DNA from: Setoptus koraiensis
Taxonomy: Eukaryota; Arthropoda
Assembly: GCA_048013815.1 (NCBI GenBank)
Contig: CM106586.1
Coordinates: 16,616,001-16,680,000 of the forward strand
Length of the DNA stretch: 64,000 nucleotides
Direction of reading: 5' to 3'
Below, one piece after another: positions 60,187 through 64,000 of the stretch. The translations under genes and the position numbers were made by a program. The first letter of the stretch is position 1; each line of letters begins with the position of its first letter. The notes under the pieces were generated by a model. The model searched no databases. It saw nothing but the letters and a program-made list of their open reading frames with translations, and was not told the DNA's origin.

Positions 60187-61320
60187 CAAAAATCAATCAA
60201 CTTTTAAAAAGAAACTGTACATATATTTACACACAATATAATGGATGATGCCGCTTGTATGATGTCATGTCATGGCGAGCGTTTCAGTGGCGCCAAGCCG
60301 GCAAGCGCAACAAATGCCTGTTGTTGTTGTTGTTGTTGTTGTTGTGTAACAATTGTTACGCAACAATGTCGACGCACTTGTTACCATACACACGGGCAGT
60401 TGCCGTCAACAGACAGTGATGAGCCACATATGACACAATTGACTTTATAGGCAAACCGTGGTATGCCGTGGCGTATCATACACACACTGTGCATGTGTGT
60501 GGCGCGCCCTATAAACTTGCTGTTGTTGTTGTTGCTGTTGTTGTTGTTGCCGTTGTTGTTTGTTGTCGACGGTGGCGCCACGCTCACTTCACCTGTGTCA
60601 GTGGTGCCCCCATTGTTGGCCCGCTGTTCGTGTCAGCTGTTTGCGTGGGACAATGGCCCCAGTGGTTGATTGAATGGACCCAGCCAACAGGTGAGCTAGT
60701 TAGACAGACAAAGGTTGTGACATTTAAAGAATTGATATTTGTTGTTCGTCGTTGTTCATTCATCATCCTGTTGATTGTTGTTGTTGTTGTTGTTGTTGCT
60801 GTGGTTGTTGTTGTTGTATCGTTGTTAAGTGCTGATTATTGGCTTGTTGTATGTGTTGTTCATGTGTGCATGTTTATAGTGTGCGTGTGTGTGTGTGTGT
60901 GTGTGTTGGTGTGTGTGTTGGCGTGTGTGTTCTTGTATTCACAGAGACACACTTACACAACACACAGTGTAGTCAAGCATGTGCGCTAATCACGATTCAC
61001 GGAATAACTGTCCGACCCGTCAGAGGAGTATCCCTGCTTAGTGTCGCATTCACAATTCATAATTTATAATTCATAATTCATAATAAGGATAATAATAATG
61101 ATAATTTGGCTAATTAGATATACGCTCTATAGATAGTGTTGCGCTGATTGGCGACAAATCGCTAGCTCAGGCATGATCAACTCGACTATTCATTGTCACA
61201 ATTGTCATTATTCATTGTGATTCTCGATCGATTGTCACCGATTGTCAACTCATTGTCACAATTTGGTAGCCAATTGAGTCAATGTTGGGGCCGCCATTGT
61301 TGCAATGGACAGGTACTCAC

Positions 61321-62218
<898 letters not shown>

Positions 62219-62243
62219 CTGTTGGTCGTTTCGAAAGGGGATT

Positions 62244-62335
62244 TATGCCCATTTATCCACGGGGCCAATCGATGCCCATTTATCCATGGGGCCAATTTAT
62301 CCGTGGGGCCAATTTAGCCATGGGGCCAACGGGGC
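62244..62335. repeat. imperfect tandem repeat beside the exd exon
   Basis: Words of the form ATTTATCCATGGGGCCAAT repeat four times with variable length. They begin about 25 bases upstream of the exd PBC-B exon, in the place where its intron branch point would lie. Confidence 0.85.
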
Positions 62336-62393
62336 AGTTTGAGCCAATTGGCGTTCGAGCAATTTGCGCAATATGCACGATTTGTGCAGTTTG

Positions 62394-62465
62394 ATTTGTG
62401 TGCGATTGTCGCCATTTTTGCCATTTTTGCGATTGTCGCCATTTTTGCGATTGTCGCCATTGTGG
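62394..62465. repeat. GATTGTCGCCATTTTT tandem repeat
   Basis: About four copies of GCGATTGTCGCCATTTTT or shortened forms (GCCATTTTT). A young minisatellite in the exd intron. Confidence 0.9.
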
Positions 62466-64000
62466 CCGGTGACCGTGAGCACGTGGGAGAGGGTGGGAGG
62501 CGGTGGGAGAGAGGAGAGTTTCGGGTTATTGTCGGTTCATTGCAATAATTGTGACGCCATTGCCGGCAGGTGGTACGGGCACGGGCACAGCGAGCGAGCG
62601 GCCATTGTGACCGGATAAGGCGGCCGCGGCAACGCCAATACCCGGCTCCACCGACGACCAACACAATGGCAGATAAACAAGACTTGGCACTAATCTTAAT
62701 CTGGCCGAACTGGCCGGACAAGCCGGGCCAACGAACGGCGACAAGGCGGATGAGCGCGGATGAGCGAGCGGACAAACAAGCGGATAAATAAATGGCCGCG
62801 CAAACAATCGGGCCGCTATTATAGGCTGCTTGGCTCTTGCTACTTGATGCTCGCACCGGGTATCAAGTAGTCGCGACGGCCGCGGCCACTCGGGCAGATG
62901 GGAGATGGCTCGCCGAGATAGTGGGCAAGAATGTTGCGAGCGTCGCAAGACGACAACAAAGCAGTCACTGGATTAGCGAGTGGCTTGTTAGCAGCGACTG
63001 GATATGTGCGGATAAGCGAGCCGCCCTTGTAATTGATGGCGGCCCCCTGGCGGCCTCGACGGACCGCCGGCCAGAGAGTGACCGCTGGCCGGAGAGCGGG
63101 CGCCGGCCAGAGTGACCGCTGGCCGGAGAGCGAGCGGACAGTGACCACCAATCAACTTTGTTTTATTTTACTCTGGTTTGTTTTAGTCTTGTATTCGGTG
63201 GGCCCGCTCGGGCCGCGCTGTCGCCGTTTGTCCGCCGCTTGTCCGACTGACTCGTTCGCTGGCTGGCCGGCCCGGCCAGCCAGCGAACAAGTTGCTGCTG
63301 GCATCGATTTGCATGCACGCTGGCCCAACTGTCAACTGGTCGCGCAAGTTGCGGCGCAAGCACGCGCAAAACACGAGCACCGCTCAAGTGCGCGATATAA
63401 ATCAAATAAATGGAATAAATCAAATAAATCAGCCGGCCCGTCCCGGCCCGGCCCGGCCGCTCGCACCGTTGTTGGGGCTGTTACAACGGTTGTTGCACAA
63501 TCGTGTCCGTTGCTGTGCGCTGAAACTAATAGCAAACGTCGGACATTGGCAACGGAAATAATGAATGGGCAGCGCCAGTGAGGGGCGCAATCAATCGTGG
63601 CAGCGCAACTTTATAAGAGGGGCCAAAGGTTCGCGGGCGCACGACAGTTGAACAGTTGCAATAACAAGACCTCGTTGCCTGCTAGCGCGCTACAAGAGGC
63701 GCGGGTTGGCGCGCGCGGGGCCCGCGCCTCTTGTAGCGCAACCCGCTGCCCATCGGCCGCCGCGATGCGAGCGCCGGTCTGGCCCGACGCTGGGCGACAC
63801 GACGCGCTGGGCGACACGACGCTGGGCGACACGACGCGCTGGCGGCCCCACCACGCAACGGCGACGCAACTACGGGCCCGCGACGCAACGGCAACAACGC
63901 GCGACACAATCCCAGAGATCAGGTGAGCCATAAACTATCTTGACATTAGCTCATCTATTAGTCGGCGGCGCTGTCAGGCGGCCGCGGCGCGCCAGCCGAG
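62466..64000. other. GC-rich region upstream of the recognised exd exons
   Basis: GC-rich, with GGCCGG patches, a repeated CCGCTGGCCGGAGAGCG word near 63080-63130 and a 19-bp inverted repeat at 63687-63739. A CAG|GTGAGC donor-like sequence stands at 63920. No PBC-A coding sequence is recognised on the minus strand, so this is probably exd intron. Confidence 0.45.
63687..63739. repeat. perfect 19-bp inverted repeat, 15-bp spacer
   Basis: GCGCTACAAGAGGCGCGGG (63687-63705) and its exact reverse complement (63721-63739). The hairpin would be very stable given its GC content. Confidence 0.95.

Larger units (their letters stand above)
42504..61320. other. long low-complexity region, probable exd 3' region and intron
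   Basis: Nearly 19 kb without a recognisable protein. It is packed with TTG/CAA runs, CA/GT and GA runs, GGCCGGCC-rich patches (43345, 52135, 56409, 56803) and short tandem arrays. Open frames above 100 codons are numerous on both strands but overlap in several frames and are dominated by repeated Cys, Val, Arg, Thr or Ala, so I take them as shadows. Because the exd exon at 61321 ends in a splice donor reading into this region, at least part of it should be exd intron, with the final exon(s) hidden inside. GC content rises visibly from about 54.7 to 59.3 kb. Confidence 0.5.

Overview
The window is animal nuclear DNA. Genes are split by short GT-AG introns, spacers are AT-rich, long microsatellites are common, and every recognisable protein is metazoan: the TALE homeobox protein extradenticle/Pbx, ribosomal protein S15A, SmD2, USP10, PNUTS, a TBCE-like protein and an SLC17 carrier. 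The exd-type Pbx and compact introns suggest an arthropod, possibly a mite; that is inference. I see no tRNA, rRNA, CRISPR array or recognisable retroelement or virus-like element.

Layout. 0-3 kb: two divergent RPA70-like OB-fold proteins, back to back. 3.8-7.5 kb: a TBCEL homologue (minus) with a large low-complexity insert inside its leucine-rich repeats. 7.5-21.7 kb: almost gene-free, with a broken tyrosine-kinase pseudogene at 18.1-18.8 kb. 21.7-25.9 kb: a single-pass membrane protein with a CCPG1-like layout (plus), convergent with an SLC17 transporter (minus). 28.0-30.1 kb: PNUTS (minus), with a polyglutamine tail. 31.05-31.68 kb: GC-rich repeats and a 290-bp foldback element. 32.3-36.4 kb: USP10 (minus, five exons). 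36.8-41.5 kb: a dense housekeeping cluster (RpS15A, SmD2, an HSBP1-like coiled-coil protein and an unrecognised 160-aa protein), with a duplicated segment flanking RpS15A and SmD2. 42.1-42.5 kb: a small element with inverted ends. 42.5-61.3 kb: no gene recognised, but extreme low complexity, tandem repeats and palindromes; probably the last intron and 3' flank of exd. 61.3-62.2 kb: three exd exons (PBC-B end, homeodomain, C-terminal tail). The exd 5' exons lie beyond the window or were not recognised.

Exon models were checked by reading-frame continuity. TBCEL (2439 nt), USP10 (3654), SLC17 (1539), PNUTS (1554), RpS15A (393), the HSBP1-like gene (330) and the 160-aa gene (483) all close on a multiple of three. 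The most unusual signals are: a 207-bp stretch kept perfectly identical between two otherwise diverged copies; an about tenfold excess of CAGGTGA/TCACCTG in 55-64 kb; an array of ATF-C/EBP-like sites at 57.9 kb; three near-perfect palindromes in the GC-rich end; the foldback element carrying splice-like signals; and the RPA70 paralogues that keep only two OB folds.
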